Counted from the first letter of the stretch, positions 8,225 to 16,555 are shown. The stretch is 63,780 bases of DNA from Bacteriovoracaceae bacterium (GCA_029865945.1 JARXAH010000020.1:1-63780), one strand, 5' to 3'. The notes: generated by a model from the letters alone, not told the origin. Made by a program: numbers and translations.

Positions 8225-9178
8225 ATGAATCGAAATCTAGCTCTCGAATTTGTCCGTGTAACAGAAATGGCAGCAATTGCCTCTGCCCGCCTTATGGGAC
8301 GAGGAGATGAGAAGGCCGCAGATCAGGCGGCTGTTGATGCCATGAGAGCGATGCTCGATTCTGTAGATTGCCAAGGAGTAGTGGTTATTGGAGAAGGAGA
8401 GCGCGATGAGGCCCCGATGCTTTATATTGGTGAAAAAGTGGGGACGGGAAGCGGCCCCGAATTAGAAATTGCTCTCGATCCACTGGAAGGCACCACTATT
8501 TGTGCCAAAGGCGGCCAAAATGCGATTTCAGTTATGGCGATCGCATCCAAAGGATGCTTACTTCATGCACCTGATACTTACATGAACAAATTGGCCGTTG
8601 GCCCAGAGGCCAAAGGTTGTATCGATATTAAACTTTCTCCCACCGAAAATTTAGCGCGCATTGCAGATCGAAAAAAATGCCGTATCCAAGATTTGACTGC
8701 CGTCATTTTAGATCGCCCAAGACACGCGGATTTAATTGCTGAAGTAAGAAAATCGGGAGCAAGAATTCACCTCATTGGTGACGGTGATGTTTCTGCGGCC
8801 ATTGCCACCGCTAATCCTGATTCGGGAGTCGATGTGCTCTTTGGAATTGGGGGAGCACCTGAGGGTGTGATTGCGGCAGCAGCGCTACGTTGTTTAGGCG
8901 GCGAAATACAAGGTCTACTCGTTCCACGTCATCAAGAAGAAATTGATCGCGCCAAAGCGATGGGAATTTTAGATATCACAAAAGTTTTAACCATTGATGA
9001 TATGGCCAAAGGCAATGTGATGTTTTGTGCCACTGGTGTGACTGATGGAAGTTTTTTAGAGGGAGTTCTCTTTAAGAGGTGGGGATGCATTACCCATTCT
9101 ATTGTCATGCGTTCCGAAACTGGAACAATTAGACGCATTAAGGCCGAACATCATTTTGATCGCAAACCAAGATATTAG
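8225..9178 (+). CDS. glpX: class II fructose-1,6-bisphosphatase GlpX
   Basis: Gluconeogenic phosphatase removing the C1 phosphate from fructose-1,6-bisphosphate, Mn2+-dependent and lithium-sensitive family. Visible signatures are VVIGEGERDEAPMLYIGE, the metal site ALDPLEGTT, and GIGGAPEGVIAAAALRCLGG. Length 317 residues is typical. It begins an apparent unit with an SRPBCC protein, a helical protein and a YggS-type protein (gaps of 9 and 5 bases, then an overlap). A class I enzyme (Fbp) is not seen in the window. Confidence 0.95.
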   Translation: MNRNLALEFVRVTEMAAIASARLMGRGDEKAADQAAVDAMRAMLDSVDCQGVVVIGEGERDEAPMLYIGEKVGTGSGPELEIALDPLEGTTICAKGGQNAISVMAIASKGCLLHAPDTYMNKLAVGPEAKGCIDIKLSPTENLARIADRKKCRIQDLTAVILDRPRHADLIAEVRKSGARIHLIGDGDVSAAIATANPDSGVDVLFGIGGAPEGVIAAAALRCLGGEIQGLLVPRHQEEIDRAKAMGILDITKVLTIDDMAKGNVMFCATGVTDGSFLEGVLFKRWGCITHSIVMRSETGTIRRIKAEHHFDRKPRY

Positions 9179-9187
9179 GAAAAAATT

Positions 9188-9634
9188 ATGCCTCAAGTTT
9201 CGCGCACCCAAATTTTTCCCTTTTCGCACGCGAGTATTTTTGAAGTCGTCGCTGATGTTGAGCAGTATCCTGCCTTCGTAGATGGGATGGATAAAATAGT
9301 CATCTTAGAGAGCGATAAAAAAAATAACACCATGAAAGTGGAGTATTCCATCAACATCATTAAAAATTTTCGCTATACCATACTCATGAAACTGGAGCCC
9401 GAGAAATGTATTTCCTGGGAACTAGTGGGTGGAGATTTATTTAAAAAAAATAATGGCCGTTGGGATTTTCGTATCTTGAGCGAAAAAGAAACGGAAGTGG
9501 TTTATTCACTAGACGTGGAATTCAAATTATTTGCACCGTCGTTTATTGTCGATAAATTAGTGTCCCAAAGTCTTCCCCAGATGATGAATGCTTTTGAAAG
9601 TAGAGTGCGCTTTTTAAAAAGAAAGCAGGCATAA
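9188..9634 (+). CDS. SRPBCC/START protein of the RatA-COQ10 family
   Basis: A 148-residue lipid-binding-fold protein. The pattern HASIFEVVADVEQYPAFVDGM at the N-terminus and SQSLPQMMNAFESRVRFL at the C-terminal helix are diagnostic for the COQ10/RatA group, which in proteobacteria bind ubiquinone or affect ribosome subunit joining. Which role applies here cannot be read from sequence. Located in the glpX unit, 9 bases downstream, with its own start near AAAAATT; downstream gene follows after five bases. Confidence 0.85.
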   Translation: MPQVSRTQIFPFSHASIFEVVADVEQYPAFVDGMDKIVILESDKKNNTMKVEYSINIIKNFRYTILMKLEPEKCISWELVGGDLFKKNNGRWDFRILSEKETEVVYSLDVEFKLFAPSFIVDKLVSQSLPQMMNAFESRVRFLKRKQA

Positions 9635-9639
9635 ATCTT

Positions 9640-10008
9640 ATGACTCACGAGGATAAAAAAAGTCAATTTTCTGAGTTGATAAAAAAAGTGATCACCACTG
9701 GCATGGGCGCTGCCTTTATGACAGAAGACGCTATCAAATCTTTACTTGCTGACGGGTCTATTAGCAAAGACGTGCTGAGTAATTTTTTGCAAAACGCCAA
9801 GGGCATGAAAGACGAAGTCGTTGGCCAGGTTCTTCTAGAAATCAAAAACAAATTAGCTCCTTTTAAAATTGATCAAGAAATCGATCGCATCTTACAAAAT
9901 TATGATTTAGAAGTTAAGGCCAATATTCGCTTTCAAAAAAGAAAAGACCCTAAAAACTCTGCTCAAAATGCCAAAAAAAATGATGAAGATGAGAATTCCA
10001 GTAAGTAG
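9640..10008 (+). CDS. phasin-like helical protein of unknown function
   Basis: A 122-residue, almost entirely helical, lysine- and aspartate-rich protein. It has a hydrophobic patch near residues 19-27 (TTGMGAAFM), then amphipathic helices and the segment KANIRFQKRKD followed by a charged disordered tail. This arrangement resembles small phasin-like proteins found next to SRPBCC genes in other Deltaproteobacteria-like genomes, but the match is from general appearance only. Its 3' end overlaps the start of the YggS-family gene, so the two are co-translated. Confidence 0.7.
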   Translation: MTHEDKKSQFSELIKKVITTGMGAAFMTEDAIKSLLADGSISKDVLSNFLQNAKGMKDEVVGQVLLEIKNKLAPFKIDQEIDRILQNYDLEVKANIRFQKRKDPKNSAQNAKKNDEDENSSK

Positions 10009-10708
10009 TGAGCGGGCCCAAATTTTACAATCTAATTATTTGTCTATCAAACAAGTTATTCCCTCCCATGTATGCCTGGTTGCCGTTTCAAAAACGAAAC
10101 CCTTAGAAGAAATCGAATATCTCTATACACTAGGACAAAGAGATTTTGGAGAAAATCATGTCCAAGAGCTTAAGGAAAAATCATTTGAGCTCGCGCATTT
10201 ATCAGAGATTCGCTGGCACATGATTGGCCACCTGCAGTCCAATAAAATAAACGATCTTTTGAAAGTAAAAAATCTTTATGCCCTTCATTCGGTGGATTCA
10301 CTTAAAATTTTGGAACTACTTAAGAAAAAAGAAGCGGGCGCAGTGCTTAGAATTTTTTTGCAAGTGAACATTTCCCGCGAACAAGAAAAATATGGATTTG
10401 ATGGGGATGAAGAATTACTACGCGCGCTCAATGACTATTCTACTTGCGAAAATAAAAAATTATTATTACTTGGCTTAATGGGCATGGCCCCGATCCGAAT
10501 TGATGACAATACAACCACAAAATTGGATGAGGCAAGGTCAGCGTTTCAAAGATTAAACGCCATCAAAAATAAATTAATTTCTTCACCACTGATTGGGCAT
10601 TTTTTAAACTCCAAAATCGAATTGAGCATGGGGATGAGTGATGACTATCAAGTGGCCATCGAGGAAGGGTCAACGTTTGTTCGGGCCGGAAGTATTTTAT
10701 TTCGTTGA
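9989..10708 (+). CDS. YggS/PROSC family pyridoxal-phosphate homeostasis protein
   Basis: Single-domain PLP-binding TIM barrel that buffers free PLP in the cytoplasm. Family hallmarks are VAVSKTKP (PLP lysine), FGENHVQEL, WHMIGHLQSNK, a LLGLMGMAP segment and the C-terminal LSMGMSDDYQVAIEEGSTFVRAGS. The start is uncertain: ATG codons at 9968, 9980 and 9989 all lie inside the upstream gene and none has a strong ribosome binding site, so translation by re-initiation is likely. 9989 is chosen because it leaves about 30 residues before the PLP lysine, as is usual. Confidence 0.93.
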   Translation: MRIPVSSERAQILQSNYLSIKQVIPSHVCLVAVSKTKPLEEIEYLYTLGQRDFGENHVQELKEKSFELAHLSEIRWHMIGHLQSNKINDLLKVKNLYALHSVDSLKILELLKKKEAGAVLRIFLQVNISREQEKYGFDGDEELLRALNDYSTCENKKLLLLGLMGMAPIRIDDNTTTKLDEARSAFQRLNAIKNKLISSPLIGHFLNSKIELSMGMSDDYQVAIEEGSTFVRAGSILFR

Positions 10709-10713
10709 AAAAA

Positions 10714-10766
10714 GCGGAGCTGCAATCGACCAAAATTTCTGGAGGAAACTATCGTTGCAACTCCGC
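10714..10766 (-). terminator. hairpin terminator between convergent genes
   Basis: Inverted repeat with 12-base arms (GCGGAGCTGCAA and TTGCAACTCCGC, one mismatch) and a 29-base loop. Read on the minus strand it is followed directly by a run of six T, so it should end transcription of the oxygenase gene whose stop is at 10787. The plus-strand side lacks a T tract but may still slow readthrough from the YggS unit. Confidence 0.7.
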
Positions 10767-10786
10767 ATTCGCTTGAGAGAGAAAAT

Positions 10787-11782
10787 TTACATCTTCCCTT
10801 CAAGAAGACCTATTTCTGCTAATCTTTGCATTAAAAACTCATGGGAGTTTATAGGGGCGTATTTTTCCCCATTTCCCCTGCATTGGTCAATACATCTAAG
10901 CACAGTTTCTGGGTTTGGATGCACAAAATATGGCATTGAGTAGCGTTCAGTAGCAATATTGTCGGGATTGACGACCCGGTGAGTAGTGGACGGCAGCACA
11001 TCGTTAGTTAAAACCGACATCATATCACCGGTATCGACGATCAATTCGCCTTCCTTCGTATTTACCGGCAACCAAGTCCCATCGTGGTCCAGTAACTCAA
11101 GGCCGCTACTTGTCGCCCCCATTAAAATGGTGATGAGGTTGATATCTTCATGGGCCGCAGAGCGAACGGCGCCCACTGGCATATCCTTCGTGATAGGTGG
11201 ATAGTGAATAGGCCTAAGAATCGAATTTCCGTCTTGGATCATGGATCTAAAATAACTTTGCGGCAGATCAAGGCCCATACCAATGGCATCCAACAACAGT
11301 CCACTTGTCTCATCTAAATCAAAATAGATTTTTTCTAAGGCGGCCTTAAATCCCGGCACTACGTCATCCGGCCAAACATTCTTAGGGTAGAAACTAGAAA
11401 ATTTATGTCCTTCAGGAACTTCTCGGCCCACGTGCCAAAATTCTTTCAAATCAGGAAGCGAGCTCGTTTTTGCATGCTCTTTTCCAAAACCCGTGTAGCC
11501 TCGTTGTCCGCCTGCCTTTTCAGAAATGAAGCGAATTTTTGTTTCCACAGGTAGAGAAAAAAACTGCGCCACTTTCTCATAAGCATTCTTCATGGCCGCT
11601 GCCGTAATAGGGTGGTCTTTAAGGATAATGAAACCGTACTCTTTCAATCCCGCCATGGTTTTATTGACGAAATCTACGCGATCATTGTTTGAACCATTTT
11701 TAAAAGATAATAAAGAAAGCTCGGGAACTTTGCGCAAAGAGTCTTTGGGATTTGTGTTAATATTGGTGTTGTGTATGGCCAT
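10787..11782 (-). CDS. isopenicillin-N-synthase-like 2-oxoglutarate/Fe(II) oxygenase
   Basis: Cytoplasmic non-haem iron oxygenase of 331 residues with an N-terminal DIOX_N-like half (YGFIILKDHPI) and a 2OG-Fe(II) catalytic half. The iron triad is visible as HED (in RSAAHEDINLIT) and the later THRV histidine, and the 2OG-anchoring arginine lies in ERYSMPYF. These enzymes hydroxylate, desaturate or cyclise small molecules; in plants and actinomycetes they act in secondary metabolism. No biosynthetic neighbours hint at a substrate, since ParA and YggS genes flank it. It has its own terminator downstream. Confidence 0.9.
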   Translation of the reverse strand: MAIHNTNINTNPKDSLRKVPELSLLSFKNGSNNDRVDFVNKTMAGLKEYGFIILKDHPITAAAMKNAYEKVAQFFSLPVETKIRFISEKAGGQRGYTGFGKEHAKTSSLPDLKEFWHVGREVPEGHKFSSFYPKNVWPDDVVPGFKAALEKIYFDLDETSGLLLDAIGMGLDLPQSYFRSMIQDGNSILRPIHYPPITKDMPVGAVRSAAHEDINLITILMGATSSGLELLDHDGTWLPVNTKEGELIVDTGDMMSVLTNDVLPSTTHRVVNPDNIATERYSMPYFVHPNPETVLRCIDQCRGNGEKYAPINSHEFLMQRLAEIGLLEGKM

Positions 11783-11878
11783 TGAGATTCCTCCACCTTA
11801 TTCTATCCAATGAGGGATAGGGATAATGAAAGATAACACTATTTTTTCTAATTTTGCTGCTTTTTTTTGGAGGGCCAA

Positions 11879-12703
11879 GTGAGTCAAGAAAAGTCTACAA
11901 AGGTTGTCGCCTTTTTGAACCAAAAAGGGGGAGTGGGTAAGACCACATTGGCCTACAATACCGCCCACGCCTGCGCAAAAGAAGGACTAAAAGTTTTAAT
12001 GGTGGACGTGGATCCTCAGGCCAATCTAACGCAAATGTTTGGCACACTCAGGGGCCCCCAATCTCATCTCTTTCAATTACTCATTAACTCAGTTAAAGAA
12101 CTTAAGGCCCTTCATCACCCAGTTTCCATAAAAGATTGTATTTTAAAACAAGGGGGAGTCGATCTTATCCCGGCCGATCAATTACTTTCTGCCTTTGAAC
12201 TTACCTTTGCTGGCATTCAGGCCCCCAGGCAGTTGGTGCTTAGGAAATTTTTACAATCTTCTGGATTATTTGATGCTTATGACGTCGTTATTCTTGATGG
12301 CCCGCCGACACTCGGGTTACTTATGGTCAATATTTTGTGTGCGGTGCAAGGAATTTTAGTTCCCTTTCTTACGGATCAATTTAGCGAAGCGGCCATCGTG
12401 AATTTTCATGAAGTCTTAGAAAATGTGAGCGAGATGGATTTAGTTGCTGCTCCTAAAATTTTGGCCTACATCCCCAACATGGTGGATGAGAGAAGAAAAA
12501 CGGCCAGTGATTCCATGCTCAGGTTTACCGATTCTTTGCCATCACATCTATTGGTCGGCCCTTTAAAAAATCGCGCCTTGCTCGCCAAAGCGCAATCTGA
12601 GCAAAAATCCATTTATGATTTTAAATCCAAAGATTTTTTAGAGCTGCAAGATTATTTTAATATTCTTGCCAAAAGAATTTGGGACACAGCTTTTTGGCAG
12701 TGA
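11879..12703 (+). CDS. ParA/MinD-type ATPase, orphan
   Basis: Deviant Walker ATPase that positions DNA or other cargo on the nucleoid or membrane. Walker A' is KGGVGKTT near residue 19, the switch region [14 protein letters not shown] follows, and Walker B is [14 protein letters not shown] at 11879 is chosen because GGAGGG lies four bases upstream. No parB or parS-like gene is adjacent; instead a 97-residue lysine-rich protein follows after 49 bases. It is therefore not obviously the chromosome-partition ParA and could act on another cargo. Confidence 0.88.
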   Translation: MSQEKSTKVVAFLNQKGGVGKTTLAYNTAHACAKEGLKVLMVDVDPQANLTQMFGTLRGPQSHLFQLLINSVKELKALHHPVSIKDCILKQGGVDLIPADQLLSAFELTFAGIQAPRQLVLRKFLQSSGLFDAYDVVILDGPPTLGLLMVNILCAVQGILVPFLTDQFSEAAIVNFHEVLENVSEMDLVAAPKILAYIPNMVDERRKTASDSMLRFTDSLPSHLLVGPLKNRALLAKAQSEQKSIYDFKSKDFLELQDYFNILAKRIWDTAFWQ

Positions 12704-12752
12704 TATAAGATATACCGATGCACAAATGTGATTTACCACCAGGAGTTTTTTC

Positions 12753-13046
12753 ATGACGACCCCAAATGCAAACACCAGCAGCAGCAGTAACACCAATAAG
12801 AAAAAAAATCCACTATACGTGGTAAACAAAAAAAAGAAATTAGTTGAGCCAGCGAGTTCAGTTCTCGATTACTGGGTTAAAAAATGGGGACTTACTCAAT
12901 ACGTGAAATTTTTAGAAGAACTCTTAAGTACGGCATTAAAGCAAATTAACTCAGCACCTATGATTCATGAAATTATCGAATACTTTCAAAAATTTTTGGG
13001 AAAAATTATCGCCGGATTTAATGCGCTGGGAATAAAATCCGCTTAG
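12753..13046 (+). CDS. small protein downstream of orphan ParA
   Basis: 97 residues. The first 30 are low-complexity Ser/Asn/Thr followed by Lys-rich (a disordered, basic region), and the rest forms two or three amphipathic helices (LDYWVKKWGLTQYVKFLEELL, IIEYFQKFLGKIIAGFN). A CAGGAG site precedes the ATG. There is no signal peptide. Position after the ParA gene suggests a possible adaptor for it, by analogy with other ParA systems; that link is inference and the family is not recognised. Confidence 0.72.
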   Translation: MTTPNANTSSSSNTNKKKNPLYVVNKKKKLVEPASSVLDYWVKKWGLTQYVKFLEELLSTALKQINSAPMIHEIIEYFQKFLGKIIAGFNALGIKSA

Positions 13047-13066
13047 GATTTTTCCCTTATCCAAAA

Positions 13067-13402
13067 CTAAAAATATTGATCCAGATTAATATAGTCCGAG
13101 GTTTCTTCTAACTTCTGTTCTTGCTCCTCGAGCTTTCCCTCGGGCAGAGAATTTTCCATCTTTTTTACTCCAGCTGAACTTGATTGAATGGAATCTTCCT
13201 CAGGTTTTTCGGCCGTTGATGTTGTGGCCGCTGGTTTGGTGGTTAAGACATCAATCTCACTTAACTCGGCCTTCAGTCGCTCGATGGAGGATTGATCTAA
13301 AATATCTTCACTTAAAATACCGGCAAAAGAATTTTCCAGACAAAGAATAAGAGAAATAATAAAAGTAAGGGAGTAGATTGAAATTTTTTTTAATTTGGCC
13401 AT
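13067..13402 (-). CDS. secreted low-complexity protein
   Basis: 111 residues. It has a signal peptide (MAKLKKISIYSLTFIISLILCLENSFA) followed by a short Glu/Ser/Thr-rich, probably disordered mature part (TTKPAATTSTAEKPEED). No domain is recognised and no cysteine remains after the predicted cleavage site, so it is periplasmic rather than a lipoprotein. It reads away from the structured repeat element and queA, convergent with the small gene ending at 13046. Confidence 0.6.
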   Translation of the reverse strand: MAKLKKISIYSLTFIISLILCLENSFAGILSEDILDQSSIERLKAELSEIDVLTTKPAATTSTAEKPEEDSIQSSSAGVKKMENSLPEGKLEEQEQKLEETSDYINLDQYF

Positions 13403-13433
13403 GTGACGATTCCTTTTGTCATTTAGGCATATA

Positions 13434-13556
13434 TACTGATGCAGGTTTGGTTTTCAAGAAGGAGAACGAGCGGTGAGACGCTGAGACGTGCTCCTGCACG
13501 TCGCAAGCGACGAATCCCGAAGTTCGACGCACTGGAAAATCAAAGCCGCATCAGTA
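13434..13556 (+). repeat. structured inverted-repeat element, copy A (5' of queA)
   Basis: A 123-base element ending in inverted arms: TACTGATGC...GGTTTGGTTTTC at the left and GAAAATCAAAGCC...GCATCAGTA at the right, flanked by TA on both sides. Inside, on the plus strand, is CGCT-GA-[GACGTGC tcct GCACGTC]-GCA-AGCG (13479-13509). The outer arms are nearly identical to the copy at 16389-16534, while the inner stems differ but keep pairing. It ends 19 bases before the queA start, so it would form most of the queA leader RNA. It could be a miniature transposable element or a cis-acting RNA. Confidence 0.8.
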
Positions 13557-13575
13557 TAGCTAATTTTAGGATAGC

Positions 13576-14637
13576 ATGAATAAAAAATTATCTCCAGATG
13601 AGGCAATTGATCATCAACTTATGGCCTACGATTATGAATTGCCGCTTAGGTTAATTGCCCAGACTCCTATTTATCCAAGGGAAAATGCCAAGTTACTAAT
13701 TTATAAAAAAAAGAGTGACCAAATTGTTCACACCCATGTATCCCAATTGCCGGAAATTTTGTCCCCCAAGACAAGGCTTATTTTTAATGAATCCAAAGTT
13801 TTTCCTTGCCGAGTATTGTCCAAAAAAATAACTGGAGCATCGGTAGAAATATTTTTTTTAGAAAATAAATTTAATGAAAAGGGAGAAGTTAAGGCCTTGC
13901 TCAAGTCTGCTCGCAAAAAAAAAGTTGGCGAATCCCTCATTCTTCCTCATGTTGAGAAAGAGCTACGTATCATAAGTGAAGCAGGAGAACATGGGGTAGA
14001 ATTTATACTTTTTTGTAAAAATTCTCTATTTAATTTAAGTGAATATTTAAATAAGTACGGAGAACTTCCTCTTCCTCCTTACATTAAGAGGACGGCCAAT
14101 AATAGCGACGCCGTCGATTATCAAAATTATTTTGCCAAGACCACGGGATCGGTGGCGGCCCCCACCGCAGGCCTTCATTTCACCGATTCACTTTTGAAAC
14201 GTCTTTCCACCAATGATATTTTACTCAAATATATTACACTGCACGTGGGCCTCGGCACTTTTCTTCCAGTTAAATCTGGCGACATTAGAGATCATAAAAT
14301 GCACTACGAAAATTTTTTTATCCCTGAAGACGTGTGGCAAGACTTTGTCGCCCATCCGATGCAAACTATTCTGGTGGGGACGACAAGTCTTCGGTCTATA
14401 CAAAGTAAGTGGGAAGGTTTGGATCATTCTACAAATCTTTACTTATATCCGGGGCGGCCGGTGGTTCCCATCAAGGGCCTCATGACCAATTTTCATTTGC
14501 CTAAGTCGACTTTACTAATGTTGGTTAGTGCCTTAATAGGAAGAGAGAAGGTCTTAGAAATTTATCAAAAAGCGATTGAACTCGATTATCGTTTTTTTTC
14601 TTATGGCGACGCCATGCTAATTTTAATGGATGAGTGA
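13576..14637 (+). CDS. queA: S-adenosylmethionine:tRNA ribosyltransferase-isomerase QueA
   Basis: Transfers and isomerises the ribosyl part of AdoMet onto preQ1-modified tRNA to give epoxyqueuosine, the penultimate queuosine step. Diagnostic segments include YDYELPLRLIAQTP, the SVAAPTAGLHFT loop, HVGLGTFLPV and the C-terminal RFFSYGDAMLI. Length 353 residues is standard. It overlaps tgt by 8 bases in the usual queA-tgt-yajC-sec order. The structured repeat element occupies the leader immediately upstream. Confidence 0.96.
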   Translation: MNKKLSPDEAIDHQLMAYDYELPLRLIAQTPIYPRENAKLLIYKKKSDQIVHTHVSQLPEILSPKTRLIFNESKVFPCRVLSKKITGASVEIFFLENKFNEKGEVKALLKSARKKKVGESLILPHVEKELRIISEAGEHGVEFILFCKNSLFNLSEYLNKYGELPLPPYIKRTANNSDAVDYQNYFAKTTGSVAAPTAGLHFTDSLLKRLSTNDILLKYITLHVGLGTFLPVKSGDIRDHKMHYENFFIPEDVWQDFVAHPMQTILVGTTSLRSIQSKWEGLDHSTNLYLYPGRPVVPIKGLMTNFHLPKSTLLMLVSALIGREKVLEIYQKAIELDYRFFSYGDAMLILMDE

Positions 14638-15751
14638 AAAAATGTTTTTTGAATTACAAGCGACCAGCGGCCGGGCCCGCGCTGGAATCATTCATACTGA
14701 ACACGGCGATATCCCGACTCCCATTTTTATGCCCGTGGGGACGAGAGGAACTGTAAAATCCATGTTGCCTTCTGACTTAGAAGATTTGGGTGCCTCCATT
14801 ATCCTAGGAAATACTTATCACCTTTATTTGCGGCCGGGCCATGAGCTCATTGAAAAAAATTTCGGTGGCCTTCACAATTTTAATACTTGGAAGCGCCCCA
14901 TCCTGACTGATTCAGGCGGCTATCAAGTTTTCTCACTTGCCCACATGACGAAAGTAAAAGAAGAAGGTGTGACTTTTCGCTCTCACATCGATGGTTCGAT
15001 TCACCTCCTGTCGCCAGAAAAATCCATGGAGATCCAGCGTGCCTTGGGTAGTGATATTGTCATGGCCTTCGACGAGTGCCCCGCCCTCCCGGCGACCAAA
15101 GAGGATTTAGAGAAGAGCATGCAACTCACACTCAGGTGGGCGAAGCGTTGCCGTGATTATGAGTTAAAACCGCATCAGCACTTATTTGGAATTATTCAGG
15201 GCGGGCTCCACTTAGATTTGCGGCTGCAATGCCTTGAGCAATTAAAAAAAATGAATTTTAGTGGATACGCTTTGGGCGGCCTTTCGGTTGGCGAAAAAAA
15301 TAGTGAAATGCGCCAATTTCTTCATGATTTTGTGGAAAATATGCCGGCCGATCAACCTCGTTACTTGATGGGAGTCGGTAAACCGATGGATATTATGGAT
15401 GCCATCAGATCCGGGATGGATATGTTTGACTGTGTGTTGCCGACCCGAAATGCTCGCAATGGGGGAGTGCTTACTAGTCTTGGGCCCTTGAATATTAAGA
15501 ACGAAAAATTTAGGGAAGATCCCAGGCCCCTCGATCCTAATTGTCAGTGTAAAATTTGCAAACGCTACTCTAGGTCGTTCATTCGACACCTTTTTAACGT
15601 CGGAGAAATGACCGCCGGGATCATGATGACCTATCATAATTTACATTTTTACATCACCATACTAAACGATGCTAGGAATGCTATACTGAAAGGAAATTTT
15701 GACGACTACTATGAAAAGTTTTATAAAGGTTATAATTCATCGATAAATTAA
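14630..15751 (+). CDS. tgt: tRNA-guanine transglycosylase Tgt
   Basis: Exchanges G34 for preQ1 in tRNAs with GUN anticodons. The catalytic loop DSGGYQVFSL, FDECPALP, the GGLSVGE segment, MFDCVLPTRNARNG with the nucleophilic Asp, and the zinc site CQCKICKRYSRSFIRHL are all present. About 373 residues, normal. The ATG overlaps queA by 8 bases, suggesting coupled translation. Together with queA this gives the late queuosine steps; the preQ1-making genes (queC/D/E/F) are not in the window. Confidence 0.96.
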   Translation: MSEKMFFELQATSGRARAGIIHTEHGDIPTPIFMPVGTRGTVKSMLPSDLEDLGASIILGNTYHLYLRPGHELIEKNFGGLHNFNTWKRPILTDSGGYQVFSLAHMTKVKEEGVTFRSHIDGSIHLLSPEKSMEIQRALGSDIVMAFDECPALPATKEDLEKSMQLTLRWAKRCRDYELKPHQHLFGIIQGGLHLDLRLQCLEQLKKMNFSGYALGGLSVGEKNSEMRQFLHDFVENMPADQPRYLMGVGKPMDIMDAIRSGMDMFDCVLPTRNARNGGVLTSLGPLNIKNEKFREDPRPLDPNCQCKICKRYSRSFIRHLFNVGEMTAGIMMTYHNLHFYITILNDARNAILKGNFDDYYEKFYKGYNSSIN

Positions 15752-15761
15752 GGAGTTAGTT

Positions 15762-16127
15762 ATGATATCTACTGCCTCTGCTCAAAATGCCGTTTCTTCG
15801 ACTGCGCCTGCGTCTTCAGCACCTACTGCGCAGCCTGCTTTCGGCATTATGAACTTGCTTCCTTTCGCGATTATATTTTTCATTTTTTATTTTCTTCTCA
15901 TTCGCCCACAAAAGAAAAAAATGGAAAAAGAGCAGTCTTTTTTAAATCAAATTAAAAAAGGTGATGAAATTTATACCCGCTCTGGAATTTTAGGAACCAT
16001 CGTTGGATTAACCGACAAAATTGTTACCCTCGATGTGGGAAGCGGAATTCAATTTAAAGTTCTAAGATCTCAAGTCGCTGGCGAATCTAAGTCAATTTTT
16101 AATCCACAAACAGTCGAAAAAAAGTAA
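15762..16127 (+). CDS. yajC: preprotein translocase subunit YajC
   Basis: Small single-pass inner membrane partner of SecDF. It has an Ala/Ser/Pro/Thr-rich N-terminus of about 30 residues, one transmembrane helix (FAIIFFIFYFLLIRPQKKK), then the conserved cytoplasmic part ending in GDEIYTRSGILGTIVGL and VTLDVGSGIQFKVLRSQV. AAGGAG precedes the ATG. Eleven bases after tgt, in the classic queA-tgt-yajC-secD-secF order, but here followed first by tatA. Confidence 0.93.
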   Translation: MISTASAQNAVSSTAPASSAPTAQPAFGIMNLLPFAIIFFIFYFLLIRPQKKKMEKEQSFLNQIKKGDEIYTRSGILGTIVGLTDKIVTLDVGSGIQFKVLRSQVAGESKSIFNPQTVEKK

Positions 16128-16172
16128 TAATACATTTTGGTGCTCGTCTGGTGCATTTAAAGGGCGGTTAGT

Positions 16173-16370
16173 ATGTTCGGATTAGGCGTTGGCGAAATCA
16201 TGCTTATTTGTGTCGTTGCCTTACTCTTCATTGGCCCTAAAAAAATTCCTGATCTTGCTAAGGGTATGGGAAAAGGAATTCGTGATTTTCAGAAGGCCTT
16301 GAAGGGCGAAGAAGTCGAGGAATCGAAGAAAGATCAAACTAAAATAGAATTTACGGATAAACAAAGTTAG
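16173..16370 (+). CDS. tatA: twin-arginine translocase subunit TatA
   Basis: 65 residues with the TatA/TatE layout: short N-terminus with FGLGVGEIMLI, one transmembrane helix, the hinge FIGPKKIPDLAKGMGKGIRDFQKAL and a charged acidic tail. TatA polymerises to form the pore for folded Tat substrates. Its place between yajC and secD is unusual in the familiar order and puts a Tat pore subunit in the Sec accessory operon. tatB and tatC are not in the window. A structured repeat element follows, 18 bases after the stop. Confidence 0.93.
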   Translation: MFGLGVGEIMLICVVALLFIGPKKIPDLAKGMGKGIRDFQKALKGEEVEESKKDQTKIEFTDKQS

Positions 16371-16388
16371 AGCGAATTTTTTAATATT

Positions 16389-16534
16389 TACTGATGCAGG
16401 TTTGGTTTTCAAGAAGGGTTACGATTCAAAAGCTTGAATCGGAATCAAGGGCGAAGCGCCGAGGCATGCTATTGCATGTCGCAGGCGGTGGGATCTGAAG
16501 TTCGACGCACTGGAAAATCAAAACCGCATCAGTA
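16389..16534 (+). repeat. structured inverted-repeat element, copy B (5' of secD)
   Basis: A 146-base relative of the element at 13434-13556. The first 29 bases are identical to copy A and the last about 40 differ at one base. The core is CGCC-GA-[GGCATGC tatt GCATGTC]-GCA-GGCG (16457-16487), so the inner stems differ from copy A but still pair. An extra hairpin of about 23 bases (CGATTCAA aagc TTGAATCG) is inserted in the left half. It lies between tatA and secD, ends 21 bases before the secD ATG, and would be transcribed in the same direction as copy A. Confidence 0.8.
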
Positions 16535-16555
16535 TAGTCTTGATTGGAGTTGGAT

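Noticed and set aside
11879-12703. Chromosome partition parAB locus
   Set aside because: No parB gene or parS palindrome was seen next to it, so only an orphan ParA is called.
13434-13556. Hammerhead ribozyme or preQ1 riboswitch before queA
   Set aside because: The CTGATG at the left end lacks the following A and the GAAA core strand of a hammerhead, and a preQ1 aptamer would not be expected again in front of secD with the same arms.
13434-16534. Integron attC sites
   Set aside because: The ends lack the RYYYAAC/GTTRRRY core sequences, no integrase is present and the genes between are housekeeping genes.
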